DNA of 64,000 nucleotides from Cytophagales bacterium (lineage in GTDB: Bacteria > Bacteroidota > Bacteroidia > Cytophagales > Cyclobacteriaceae). The stretch lies in the NCBI GenBank assembly GCA_013298505.1, contig JAAFHY010000010.1, forward strand, positions 1 to 64,000, in the 5' to 3' direction. The translations under genes were made by a program, and so were the position numbers. A model generated the notes under the pieces. The model saw only the letters and a list, made by a program, of their open reading frames with translations. It did no database searches and had not been told where the DNA came from. Positions 52,631-59,951 of the stretch are shown here, in pieces (the first letter of the stretch is position 1; every line of letters begins with the position of its first letter).

Positions 52631-53215
52631 TTGACAGCATTTCAAAATATTTTAGCTCACTTCGACCGCTACATTCCGCTGGACGAAACTGAAAAGCAAG
52701 CGTTAACCAGTCGGTTGACGGAGCGAAGAGTAAAGCGAAAGCAATACCTGCTGCAAGAAGGTGACGTTTGTAAGCATTTTACCTACGTGGTAGCAGGTTG
52801 CTTTAAAATGTATGGTGTTGACAAATCGGGCACCGAGTATAACCTGGTATTTGCGGCCGAGGACGACTGGGTAGCCGACATTGCCAGTTTGCACAAAGAG
52901 CTACCTTCAAAATTATTCATTGAAGCGGTGGAGGCTTCTACCATTCTGCAAATTTCGAAAGGCGACCTCTGGTACTTGTATACGAATCACCCAAAATTCA
53001 ATCGAACCTTTCGTGTGATTATTGAAGACAAATACACTGAACTTCAAAACCGGCTTTTGCAGACGTATAGCTCTACGGCCCACGAACGGTACGAACAATT
53101 TCTAAGTCAATATCCAAATTTGACCAACCGCTTGCCCAATACGCAAATCGCATCTTACTTAGGTATTACACCAGAATTTCTCAGCAAAATCCGGAACGAA
53201 CGATTGACTAAATGA
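52631..53215 (+). CDS. Crp/Fnr-family transcriptional regulator (second)
   Basis: 194 residues from a TTG at 52631; no ATG fits. The cyclic-nucleotide-binding region spans ~25-115 (KRKQYLLQEGDVCKHFTYVVAGCFKMYGVDKSG) and the HTH is near the C-terminus (NTQIASYLGITPEFLSKIRNERL). It resembles the other Crp/Fnr in the window in layout. The reductase remnant and an NTF2-fold lipoprotein lie downstream. The 187-base gap before it holds only a loose TATCTTTA box. Confidence 0.88.
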   Translation: MTAFQNILAHFDRYIPLDETEKQALTSRLTERRVKRKQYLLQEGDVCKHFTYVVAGCFKMYGVDKSGTEYNLVFAAEDDWVADIASLHKELPSKLFIEAVEASTILQISKGDLWYLYTNHPKFNRTFRVIIEDKYTELQNRLLQTYSSTAHERYEQFLSQYPNLTNRLPNTQIASYLGITPEFLSKIRNERLTK

Positions 53216-53328
53216 ACCAACCCTTAAACTACATTAAGACTATTTCCTAAGGTAGTTTATAGGCCTAAGCGCCTCATTCATTCAACCTTTGTATTGTCAA
53301 TTCGACACAAAACAAAAACGTAAAGGTT

Positions 53329-53669
53329 ATGAAAACAAAAAATTCAAAAACAAAAGTAGCTATTATTGGGCTTGGTAAAATTGGTGAAGCGATTGCATCC
53401 AATCTTATTAACGGAAATCATGCTGTGATTCTCGCATCACAAGAATTTGACAAGGTAAAAGCGCTTGCAAACAAACTTGGCAACCTTGCCGTAGCCAAAG
53501 AAATAGTTGCTGCGATTCAAGAAGCGGATGTGGTAATCCCTGCCATCTATTTTAACAGCTTGAAAGATTTTTTCAAAACTTATGATGCGGAATTGAAGTC
53601 TTTGGCGACCTGCACGAATTTGGTACACTTGGAAAAGCTGTAACGCTTAACGAATGTAAAACGAAATAA
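53329..53669 (+). pseudogene. NADP-dependent F420-type reductase, internally deleted and frameshifted
   Basis: The open frame (104 residues, 53329-53643) has the Rossmann start TKVAIIGLGKIGEAIASNL and the family's VIPAIYFNSLKDFFKTYDAEL, then turns into an unrelated tail (KSLATCTNLVHLEKL). In another frame, from 53592, the DNA reads IEVFGDLHEFGTLGKAV then TLNECKTK and a stop at 53669. That is the C-terminal end I recall for this family. So about 110-120 central codons seem to have been lost together with a frameshift. A functional enzyme is unlikely; the short N-terminal fragment may still be made. Confidence 0.65.
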
Positions 53670-53692
53670 GTAAACGCTTAAAAGAAACAATT

Positions 53693-54178
53693 ATGAAAAC
53701 ATTAGTAACCACGGCAATACTGCTATTGTCACTAATAGGATGCCAAAACGAAACAAAAAATCAATCAAACAATTCAACTCAAAACAATATGGAACAGACA
53801 ACCGAAAAAACAGCCATCGAAAAACTTCTCTTCTCCTATCGTGATGCGCTAAACACATCAGACGTAAATAAAGTATTACCACTTTATTCCAACGATGGAG
53901 TATTCATGCCTTCTGGTGCGCCTTCCGCAATTGGGCAAGCGCAAATAAAGTCGTCTTATGAATTTGTGTTTTCGCAGATTCAATTAAATATTGAATTTTC
54001 CATTGACGAAATAGTGGTTAATGGAGATTTAGCTTTTGCGCGAACCACTTCAAAAGGTACAACGTTGATTCACGCCAATGGACAAACGGTGGCAGAAGAA
54101 AACAGAGAGCTTTTTGTTCTTCAAAAAATTGACGGGAAATGGAAAATAGCGCGGTACATGTTTAACAAAATGAAATAA
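53693..54178 (+). CDS. NTF2-fold (SgcJ/EcaC-like) lipoprotein
   Basis: 161 residues with a lipoprotein signal (LLSLIGC lipobox) and an Asn/Gln-rich linker. The core AIEKLLFSYRDALNTSDVNKVLPLYSNDGVFMP, then SIDEIVVNGDLAFARTTSKGTT and ENRELFVLQKIDGKWKIARYMFNK, is an NTF2-like small barrel of the SgcJ/EcaC group. No catalytic pair is evident. Second NTF2-fold gene near a Crp/Fnr gene in this stretch. Confidence 0.8.
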   Translation: MKTLVTTAILLLSLIGCQNETKNQSNNSTQNNMEQTTEKTAIEKLLFSYRDALNTSDVNKVLPLYSNDGVFMPSGAPSAIGQAQIKSSYEFVFSQIQLNIEFSIDEIVVNGDLAFARTTSKGTTLIHANGQTVAEENRELFVLQKIDGKWKIARYMFNKMK

Positions 54179-54188
54179 GTAGAGGATG

Positions 54189-54212
54189 GCAGGACATGAA
54201 AGCATGTCCTGC
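54189..54212. repeat. Perfect 10-bp intergenic hairpin
   Basis: gcaggacatg (54189-54198) pairs perfectly with catgtcctgc (54203-54212) over a 4-base loop. No T-run follows on the + strand. It lies between two converging genes and may be a REP-type palindrome or a bidirectional transcription stop. Confidence 0.55.
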
Positions 54213-54277
54213 ATGCTTCTCGCACTGCCTTTGCCGGTGTTCTTCTGCAATAAGCAAGGCTAGCGTACTTTTTACCC

Positions 54278-54763
54278 TTACAATTTCCGAATCACTTCAA
54301 TATAAACAGTGCCCCTCTTTTCGGCAAAGATGTCGAGCGTGAGCATGACGGCACCTTGCAATAGCATGCCTACACCCACGCCCAGCCAGAACTCGCGCGA
54401 AGGCGCGAACACAATCAGCAAAATGCCAATGAGCACAAACGCGATTTCGATTTTTTTGTACAGACTGAAATTCTTCATCACAGTGTCCATTCGTGGAGTT
54501 TCTTGCGTTTTAAAATTGCTGGTGCTGATCTGATAAAGTTTTTCGAGGTCGGCAGTTTGTTTGTCAGTGCGGAAGTACACGCTACCACCAACTATAATTT
54601 GAATAATGCCGATAAGGATGAGCGGAATGGCCAAGCCTTTATAGTACGGCTCGCTCCATTTTAACAGCGCATAAGCTGAGAACGCAATAGCAGCTACGCC
54701 CATCAATATGAAAAGTAAACTTTCGTTTTTCTCGGCTGTGAAGTAGGTTTTGATGAAGTCCAT
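54278..54763 (-). CDS. Hypothetical membrane protein
   Basis: 161 residues with about four hydrophobic segments: ~17-35, ~44-62, ~107-124 and ~128-146. The start MDFIKTYFTAEKNESLLFILMGVAAIAF is typical of an inner-membrane protein. A soluble loop of ~40 residues (DKQTADLEKLYQISTSNFKTQETPRMD) separates the two pairs. I recognise no family. Same strand as the parDE pair downstream of it in coordinates but with a 43-base gap, so it may not be co-transcribed. Confidence 0.7.
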   Translation of the reverse strand: MDFIKTYFTAEKNESLLFILMGVAAIAFSAYALLKWSEPYYKGLAIPLILIGIIQIIVGGSVYFRTDKQTADLEKLYQISTSNFKTQETPRMDTVMKNFSLYKKIEIAFVLIGILLIVFAPSREFWLGVGVGMLLQGAVMLTLDIFAEKRGTVYIEVIRKL

Positions 54764-54806
54764 GACGATAATTTAAAATTCGTGATTCAAGATTGACGAG
54801 GCGCCC

Positions 54807-55106
54807 TTACTCTTGGATTCGGCCTTTCAAATCCATTCGTTCATGCAGAATTCTCGCCACTTCAATTCCCGCCTTCTTTGCTTTCCTGTAAAATATGATG
54901 TGCCTCCCGGCTTTACATCCCAAAATATCAGAGCCAATTTCGTAATACAGCTTTCCGGAAAGATTGCCGTCCGCTAAATCTTGGCAAGCGTCTAAAAGCA
55001 TGTAGTAATACTTTTCTGCCTGCCGTTCAGACCAAGCTTCGTACGTATACTCCCAAATTTTAGAAAGGTCTTCTACGGCTTTATTGGAAAGAGAATACTT
55101 AGCCAT
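54807..55106 (-). CDS. parE: ParE-type toxin
   Basis: 99 residues of the RelE/ParE fold. The pattern MAKYSLSNKAVEDLSKIWEYT...SERQAEKYYYMLLDACQDLA, then ILGCKAGRHIIFYRK and the C-terminal VARILHERMDLKGRI is typical of ParE. ParE toxins poison DNA gyrase. The gene overlaps the antitoxin gene by 8 bases downstream, the usual antitoxin-first order. Confidence 0.9.
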   Translation of the reverse strand: MAKYSLSNKAVEDLSKIWEYTYEAWSERQAEKYYYMLLDACQDLADGNLSGKLYYEIGSDILGCKAGRHIIFYRKAKKAGIEVARILHERMDLKGRIQE

Positions 55107-55350
55107 TTTTTCTCTTTGCAGATTTCAACTTTTTCAGGTGCTTATTGGAATTAAAATTTTTTACCATTCCGCTTTCGAACCCCTCATGTATGGCTTTTCG
55201 AAGCGCGACCACTTTAGCATCTTCATCTTCCAACAAACGAAGCCCGGCTCGTATTACTTCACTGGCATTTTTAAACCTGCCGGTAGATACTTTGTCGTCC
55301 ACAAAATTTTCAAAATGGTCACCTAGTGAGATGGAGGTATTTCTTCCCAT
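55099..55350 (-). CDS. parD: ParD-type antitoxin
   Basis: 83 residues from the ATG ending at 55350 (the open frame to 55428 adds residues not in the family). The N-terminal ribbon-helix-helix (RNTSISLGDHFENFVDDKVSTGRFKNASEVIRAGLRLLED) binds its own promoter; the C-terminal lysine-rich tail neutralises ParE. A TACTTTTG box (55374-55367 on the minus strand) lies 16 bases upstream. Confidence 0.92.
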   Translation of the reverse strand: MGRNTSISLGDHFENFVDDKVSTGRFKNASEVIRAGLRLLEDEDAKVVALRKAIHEGFESGMVKNFNSNKHLKKLKSAKRKNG

Positions 55351-55366
55351 GATTTTAAGCTTTTTA

Positions 55367-55374
55367 CAAAAGTA
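55367..55374 (-). promoter_or_regulatory. -7 element TACTTTTG of parDE
   Basis: On the minus strand TACTTTTG matches TAnnTTTG exactly and lies 16 bases before the parD ATG. A 14-bp palindrome (tgaataCAtattca, 55414-55427) lies further upstream and could be an operator. Confidence 0.5.
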
Positions 55375-55493
55375 CCACATTTTGGTAATTAGCGAAGCGT
55401 ACATTGATATAAGTGAATACATATTCATTTATGGAATGAGTCAAAGAAATTACTGCTAAATAATCTTAGATTCGCACCTTAGCAGGTCATTTA

Positions 55494-55501
55494 TAGTTTT
55501 G
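55494..55501 (+). promoter_or_regulatory. -7 element TAGTTTTG before second ECF sigma gene
   Basis: TAGTTTTG fits TAnnTTTG and ends 2 bases before the GTG start at 55504, so the transcript would be leaderless. Confidence 0.35.
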
Positions 55502-55503
55502 AG

Positions 55504-56031
55504 GTGAGCAAATCTTCATTCGAATCCATCTACCACGAGTACAAGAACTTGGTCTTCAATGTATGCCTGCATTATGTGTTGAACAGAGAAGATGCGCAAG
55601 ACGTTGCTCAAGAAGTTTTTGTGAAGCTTTACCACAATCTAAATCAATATAATTCCGATACGGCTTCTCTTAAGACCTGGGTTTATCGCATTGCCATTAA
55701 TCAATCGCTTGATTTTTTGAAGGCAAAGAAGACCAAGAAGCGATTTGGCTTCATTACTTCTCTTTTCCATCCCGATTCAAATGAGCCAATACATGATGTA
55801 GCCCATCCCGGTATTTCGTTGGAGGATAAGGAAGAGTTGGAAGAATTAGTACGCATCATTCAATCGTTACCCGAGAAACAACAAACAGCCATTATCTTAA
55901 CTAAGATTGAAGATCGGCCACAGAAGGAAGTGGCAGAGATAATGGATCTTACTATAAAGGCCGTTGAGTCGCTGCTTCAACGTGCAAAACAGACAATCGA
56001 AAAAAAATTAAAAGACAGAGAAGGATTTTGA
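55504..56031 (+). CDS. ECF-type RNA polymerase sigma factor (second)
   Basis: 175 residues from a GTG start. Region 2 holds FNVCLHYVLNREDAQDVAQEVFVKLYHNL and TWVYRIAINQSLDFLKAKK (residues ~18-80); region 4 holds LPEKQQTAIILTKIEDRPQKEVAEIMDLTIKAVESLLQRAK (~118-158). Two small membrane-protein genes follow in tight order, a typical ECF operon: sigma, possible anti-sigma, and a periplasmic sensor-like protein. Confidence 0.93.
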   Translation: MSKSSFESIYHEYKNLVFNVCLHYVLNREDAQDVAQEVFVKLYHNLNQYNSDTASLKTWVYRIAINQSLDFLKAKKTKKRFGFITSLFHPDSNEPIHDVAHPGISLEDKEELEELVRIIQSLPEKQQTAIILTKIEDRPQKEVAEIMDLTIKAVESLLQRAKQTIEKKLKDREGF

Positions 56032-56058
56032 CCGATCTATCGTATTAAACACTAAGCC

Positions 56059-56334
56059 ATGGACATCGATAAAAAATTGGAGTTGTTGAAGAAGATTCAA
56101 AAGGTGGATGCGCCTCCTTTCTTGCTCACGCGCATCTTGGCGCGGATTGAATCGCCTGAAAGAGTAGCTGCACCTACTTCGTGGAAGTTGGCTTTCATTG
56201 CCTGCTCCGTGGTTGTAATCATGCTCAATGCTTCTATTCTCTTTAAGCCGTTTGGCAAGCAAAATGAAAAAGACATAGAGCAAGTCATTAGCTCATTGGA
56301 ATTGTCTAACTCAAACGATTTGTACAATGACTAA
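56059..56334 (+). CDS. Small membrane protein, probable anti-sigma factor
   Basis: 91 residues. An N-terminal charged helical region (MDIDKKLELLKKIQKVDAPPFLLTRILARIES) is followed by a single membrane helix (WKLAFIACSVVVIMLNASILF, ~43-62) and a short outer tail. It sits 27 bases after the sigma gene. Size, topology and place fit an anti-sigma factor, but no conserved motif is seen. It overlaps the next gene by 8 bases. Confidence 0.7.
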   Translation: MDIDKKLELLKKIQKVDAPPFLLTRILARIESPERVAAPTSWKLAFIACSVVVIMLNASILFKPFGKQNEKDIEQVISSLELSNSNDLYND

Positions 56335-56800
56335 ATTAAAATTATTGACCATTGCAGTCATTGGCTTGTTGGTGATGAACCTTGGCATCATTGCATTTTT
56401 GTTTTTAAGAAAACCGCCACTCCCACCTGATGGAGGTGCATCTTTTGGCAAAGAAGGCCCCAAGAAAAAAATAATTGAGCTGCTGCATTTTGACTCAAAG
56501 CAAGTGAAACACTATGAAGAGCTAATCCAGCAGCACCAGGCATCCATCAAATCGTTGCGAGATGAAATACAAGAAACCAAAAGCGTTCTTTACAGCGCGT
56601 TAAAAGAAGAAAACAGTGCTAGAAAAGATTCACTGACCAATCAACTCGGTGCGTTGCAAGTGAAAATAGAACGGGTGCATTACAACCACTTTATGGAAAT
56701 CAAAAAGCTATGCAAGCCCGAGCAGCTTGAATATTTTAATACACTAACGGGGGAGCTTGCTGATTTTTTTGGGGCGGAAAGGGAGGGGCGGAGGCATTAG
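56327..56800 (+). CDS. Spy/CpxP-like periplasmic sensor protein
   Basis: 157 residues. One N-terminal membrane helix (~7-27, AVIGLLVMNLGIIAFLFL), a proline-rich spacer (KPPLPPDGGA) and then a long amphipathic coiled coil (LHFDSKQVKHYEELIQQHQASIKSL, DEIQETKSVLYSALKEE, then KLCKPEQLEYFNTLTGEL). The last motif is typical of the heavy-metal-resistance/CpxP type periplasmic proteins. It is the third gene of the ECF sigma operon and probably senses an envelope signal. Confidence 0.75.
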   Translation: MTKLKLLTIAVIGLLVMNLGIIAFLFLRKPPLPPDGGASFGKEGPKKKIIELLHFDSKQVKHYEELIQQHQASIKSLRDEIQETKSVLYSALKEENSARKDSLTNQLGALQVKIERVHYNHFMEIKKLCKPEQLEYFNTLTGELADFFGAEREGRRH

Positions 56801-56825
56801 GATGCGTGATTTTTTAAGAAGGCTG

Positions 56826-57437
56826 TTAACTACTGTAATTTTTTTTCTTAATTTCGATAGCAATTAGCTTCATATAATTGGTGGATATTTCAGTAAAATC
56901 CTCAAGAAATTTAATGTTTTTTATTCTTATTAATGCCTTGCTCGGTCCACAATAAATATCATGTTCTTCTACTTTATTTATCTTTCGATTCACCCTTCCT
57001 CTTTCGTGGGTTAATACATTTCGAATTTCTTTGAATCCAACAATTGCTTTCCATTCTTGCCGGTCTGAGCTAGCACTTTCTATTTCTCCGATTAAATAGA
57101 TATACTTCCTATAGGTATCAAGGTATCCACTTCCCTTTATGTCCTTAAGTTTTATTCTGTCATTGCTAGCCTTTTCAATCGAGTCTGCAACACTTCTCAT
57201 AAAACTTTCAAAGTACGAAAACCCGGAAACAAACAACGACTGCATTAACAGCCAATCAAAGTGAAATTTATAGTGGCTGTACTGTTCAAATTCTTCTTGA
57301 GTCCAGTTTTTTACTTTGAGTCTATCCTCAAATTCGATGGTTTTTTGCTTTCTAATTTGTTCGCTGTCGTTGAATATTGAAACAATCGAATTGATGTTAC
57401 TTGTATAAACTGAAAGGCTTAATTCGAAATTTGTCAA
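56826..57437 (-). CDS. Orphan HEPN-domain-like protein
   Basis: 203 residues from a TTG start (no ATG fits). The all-helical sequence has FHFDWLLMQSLFVSGFSYFESFMRSVAD and, near residue 144, the HEPN-type motif RNVLTH (R-x4-H) in VGFKEIRNVLTHERG. In known HEPN ribonucleases this R-x4-6-H pair is catalytic. Nothing partner-like (MNT nucleotidyltransferase) is next to it, so it could be a lone RNase or a structural HEPN. A GC-rich element lies upstream. Confidence 0.65.
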   Translation of the reverse strand: MTNFELSLSVYTSNINSIVSIFNDSEQIRKQKTIEFEDRLKVKNWTQEEFEQYSHYKFHFDWLLMQSLFVSGFSYFESFMRSVADSIEKASNDRIKLKDIKGSGYLDTYRKYIYLIGEIESASSDRQEWKAIVGFKEIRNVLTHERGRVNRKINKVEEHDIYCGPSKALIRIKNIKFLEDFTEISTNYMKLIAIEIKKKNYSS

Positions 57438-57551
57438 CTTGATTCAAGTATTTTAGGTTGAGTAAGATTTAATGCAACATACGCAACTCGTCTGAGCAAA
57501 ACTTATTCGGTTTTTAGTAACTCCGATAGATATGATTTAATCTGGACCTCT

Positions 57552-57670
57552 GCCAGGGATAGGAGCGGCACCCGGCACCCCGCTGGCGAAGCAAAGCGGG
57601 GGAGGAGTATAGCGGATAGCCCGGTGCGAGCTTCGCGGGTCTGTGCAATGGATGCGAGCAGGCCGCCAAA
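57552..57670 (+). repeat. GC-rich structured intergenic element, copy B
   Basis: The + strand has gccagggataggagcggcac, then a perfect 7-bp hairpin CCCCGCT/AGCGGGG (57578-57584 with 57595-57601) and tatagcggatagcccggtg. The first and last blocks match copy A at 50545-50680 (minus strand). It fills the middle of the 305-base gap between the HEPN gene and the YHYH gene; apart from it and AT-rich flanks I see nothing else there. Confidence 0.65.
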
Positions 57671-57742
57671 AAAATTTAACTAACCACCCGAAGGATTTTT
57701 TTAAAAGGGTCGTATCAATGGTATGACGAAAACTATTATTCT

Positions 57743-58498
57743 ATGAAAATCTTAAAAATTGCAGCGATGTTCAATGTGTACCTATTCATTCTTTTGCTAG
57801 CGGCTTGCAAGAGCAACGATGTGACACCGGTTACTTCAGCCAATGTGGCCGATGTGTATAAGAAAATTTATGGCGCGAGTAGCATTACCTCAGACGGTAC
57901 GTTTATCACCATTAAAACTACGGGTGCGCCAGACCATAAGAGTGCGTACTACGCCACCAGCAATAGTCTTTATGAAAATTTTACAGGCACTACCTTCGGT
58001 GGAAGTACGTTCAGGAAAAATCCCAACAGCATTAGCTCGCTTAACTATACATTTAAAATTCCGGCAAATCCTAAAGTTGATAACGCACATGCGGCCACAC
58101 CGCTCGGCCCAATTGGTGTTTCGCTAAACGGTGTACCTTTTTTCAATCAGTATGCGGGGCCTAGTCAACCGCTCTCGGGCGAGGTGGTGAGCTTCGACCA
58201 GTATTGGGGGCACCCTGCGCAAGGAGGAGACTACCACTACCATGTCGAGCCGTTGTATTTAACAAACGTTAAGGCTTCAAAATCTGCTTTGCTCGGATTT
58301 TTGTTGGATGGATTTCCCGTATACGGCCCCGAAGAAAACGGTGCAGCGGTAACAAACGCAATGCTAGATGCATACCACGGGCATACGAGTGCAACGGCCG
58401 ATTACCCGAGTGGCATTTATCATTATCACATCAACGCAACTGACCCCTACATAAATGGAAGTGGATTCTATGGCACTGCGGGTACTGTTTCTAGATAA
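57743..58498 (+). CDS. YHYH-domain lipoprotein
   Basis: 251 residues with lipobox LLAAC. The family signature YHYH appears twice: GGDYHYHVEPL (~169) and SGIYHYHINATDPY (~229). Between them is GVPFFNQYAGPS. The histidines suggest metal binding; the function of the family is unknown to me. The gene starts an operon with an overlapping YwqK-type lipoprotein and an SCO1 homologue, which hints at a link to copper or to respiratory-chain assembly. Confidence 0.85.
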   Translation: MKILKIAAMFNVYLFILLLAACKSNDVTPVTSANVADVYKKIYGASSITSDGTFITIKTTGAPDHKSAYYATSNSLYENFTGTTFGGSTFRKNPNSISSLNYTFKIPANPKVDNAHAATPLGPIGVSLNGVPFFNQYAGPSQPLSGEVVSFDQYWGHPAQGGDYHYHVEPLYLTNVKASKSALLGFLLDGFPVYGPEENGAAVTNAMLDAYHGHTSATADYPSGIYHYHINATDPYINGSGFYGTAGTVSR

Positions 58499-59057
58499 GC
58501 TAGCGATATTATTTTTAGTGTTTGCGTGGGCGTGTCATCCGCCTACGCATTCCATTAAATTACTAAACGTTGCAAAGAGTGATTCGACATTGGCGATGCA
58601 AATCGGATTGTTGATGCGAAATCAGGAGCCCTTTACGGGAACAGTCTTCTCATTGTTTGACAATGGAAAAGATACAGCTGAAGTAGCCAGTTATAAAAAT
58701 GGTAGGGAAGATGGCGAATGGAAGAAATTCTACAGCGCAACGCAAATAAAAGAGAAAAGGACATTTAGCAACGGCCAAAAAACAGGCGAATATTTAGCGT
58801 GGTGGGAAAATGGACTTCCTCAGCTTCACTATCTCTTTAAAGAAGATGAGTACGATGGAGTTTGCAAAGAATGGAACAAGGATGGATTGCTCATTAAAGA
58901 AATGACGTACAGCAAAGGCCACGAACAAGGACGCCAGCGGTGGTGGTACGACAATGGAAAAATAAAAGCAAACTATGTTATTCAAGATGGAAGGCGGTAT
59001 GGATTGTTGGGCACCAAAAATTGTATCAATGTATCGGATAGCGTTTTCAATAAGTAG
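58470..59057 (+). CDS. YwqK-type (MORN-like repeat) lipoprotein
   Basis: 195 residues from ATG 58470, overlapping the end of the YHYH gene by 29 bases. A signal/lipobox (FLVFAWAC) is followed by repeats of the Y-x-N-G-x-x-x-G-x-W type (YKNGREDGEWKKFY, FSNGQKTGEYLAWWENG, WNKDGLLIKEMTYSKGHEQGRQRWWYDNGKIKANY). In annotation these are often called YwqK antitoxin; there is no toxin partner here. Middle gene of the YHYH-YwqK-SCO1 operon. Confidence 0.82.
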   Translation: MALRVLFLDKLAILFLVFAWACHPPTHSIKLLNVAKSDSTLAMQIGLLMRNQEPFTGTVFSLFDNGKDTAEVASYKNGREDGEWKKFYSATQIKEKRTFSNGQKTGEYLAWWENGLPQLHYLFKEDEYDGVCKEWNKDGLLIKEMTYSKGHEQGRQRWWYDNGKIKANYVIQDGRRYGLLGTKNCINVSDSVFNK

Positions 59058-59685
59058 CGTTCTATTTTCCCTTTTACTTTTTAGCTCATGCGCTGATAAA
59101 AAGGAAACAGGTCTGCCGTATTACAACACGCCTGAGTTTACACCCGAATTCATCCACACTAAAGCAGCGGCAGAGCAGAAAGTCACTCACACCATTGGTT
59201 CATTTTCTTTTTCTGACCAAAATGGAAAATCAGTAACAGAAAAGAACATCGAAGGAAAAATACACGTAGCCAATTTTATTTTCACCAGTTGCGGAAGCAT
59301 TTGCCCCATTATGACCAACCACATGAAATTGGTGCAAGAGAAATTTGAGAGCAATCCAGATGTTATCATTCTTTCCTACAGCGTGACACCGTGGATTGAT
59401 GATGTAAGTCGATTGAAAAAATATGCTGATAATAATGAAATTACTTCACCGAACTGGCATTTGCTTACAGGAAAAAAATCAGAAATTTACACGCTTGCTC
59501 GCCAATCATATTTTGCCGAAGAGGATTTAGGATTCACCAAAGACAGTACAGAATTTTTGCATACCGAGCATGTGCTGTTAGTAGACAAGTCTAAACGAAT
59601 ACGGGGAATTTATAATGGCACGCTTCAGTTGGAGATGGAACAGATGGTGAGAGACATTGCGCAACTAGCGAATGAAGCGAACTAA
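59029..59685 (+). CDS. SCO1/SenC-family copper chaperone-like lipoprotein
   Basis: 218 residues from ATG 59029, overlapping the YwqK gene by 29 bases. Lipobox LFSSC, then a thioredoxin-like fold with the copper-binding CGSIC (C-x3-C) in NFIFTSCGSICPIMTNHM and the distal histidine in FLHTEHVLLVD. SCO proteins deliver copper to the CuA site of cytochrome oxidase or act as thiol reductases. Last gene of the operon. Confidence 0.93.
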   Translation: MYRIAFSISSVLFSLLLFSSCADKKETGLPYYNTPEFTPEFIHTKAAAEQKVTHTIGSFSFSDQNGKSVTEKNIEGKIHVANFIFTSCGSICPIMTNHMKLVQEKFESNPDVIILSYSVTPWIDDVSRLKKYADNNEITSPNWHLLTGKKSEIYTLARQSYFAEEDLGFTKDSTEFLHTEHVLLVDKSKRIRGIYNGTLQLEMEQMVRDIAQLANEAN

Positions 59686-59778
59686 TTTCATTCGTACAAG
59701 GCGAACCTGTTTTCCCACTATTCATTTTCTTAAGAATCTTTTCCCTACTACATCGAATTCCAACAACAAATAAATCTT

Positions 59779-59891
59779 GATTTGAAGGGTAATGTCGTTT
59801 CCTTAAGTCTTTTTTTGATGACCTCACTTCAATCCTGTCCACAGGAGAGGAGGTTGGTGGAGCTTAAGGAGACGACATTGATTTGAAGGGT
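59779..59891. mobile_element. MITE-like element with 17-bp inverted ends and 12-bp target duplication
   Basis: An 89-bp unit (59791-59879) begins aatgtcgtttccttaag and ends with its inverted copy cttaaggagacgacatt (one mismatch). It is flanked exactly on both sides by gatttgaagggt (59779-59790 and 59880-59891). The core contains cctgtccacaggagaggagg, related to the CTCTCC/GGAGAG repeat. No coding capacity. It lies in the 266-base gap between SCO1 and the LLM gene; the rest of that gap has nothing clear. Confidence 0.7.
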
Positions 59892-59951
59892 TCAATCAAA
59901 TTTTATTGAACCAAAAGCCTCACTTTTGTGTAACTAGCAATAAATAATTTG

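Noticed and set aside
58470-59057. YwqK-type protein as antitoxin of a toxin-antitoxin pair
   Set aside because: The family label is common in databases, but there is no toxin gene beside it; the MORN-like repeats and lipobox point to an envelope protein.
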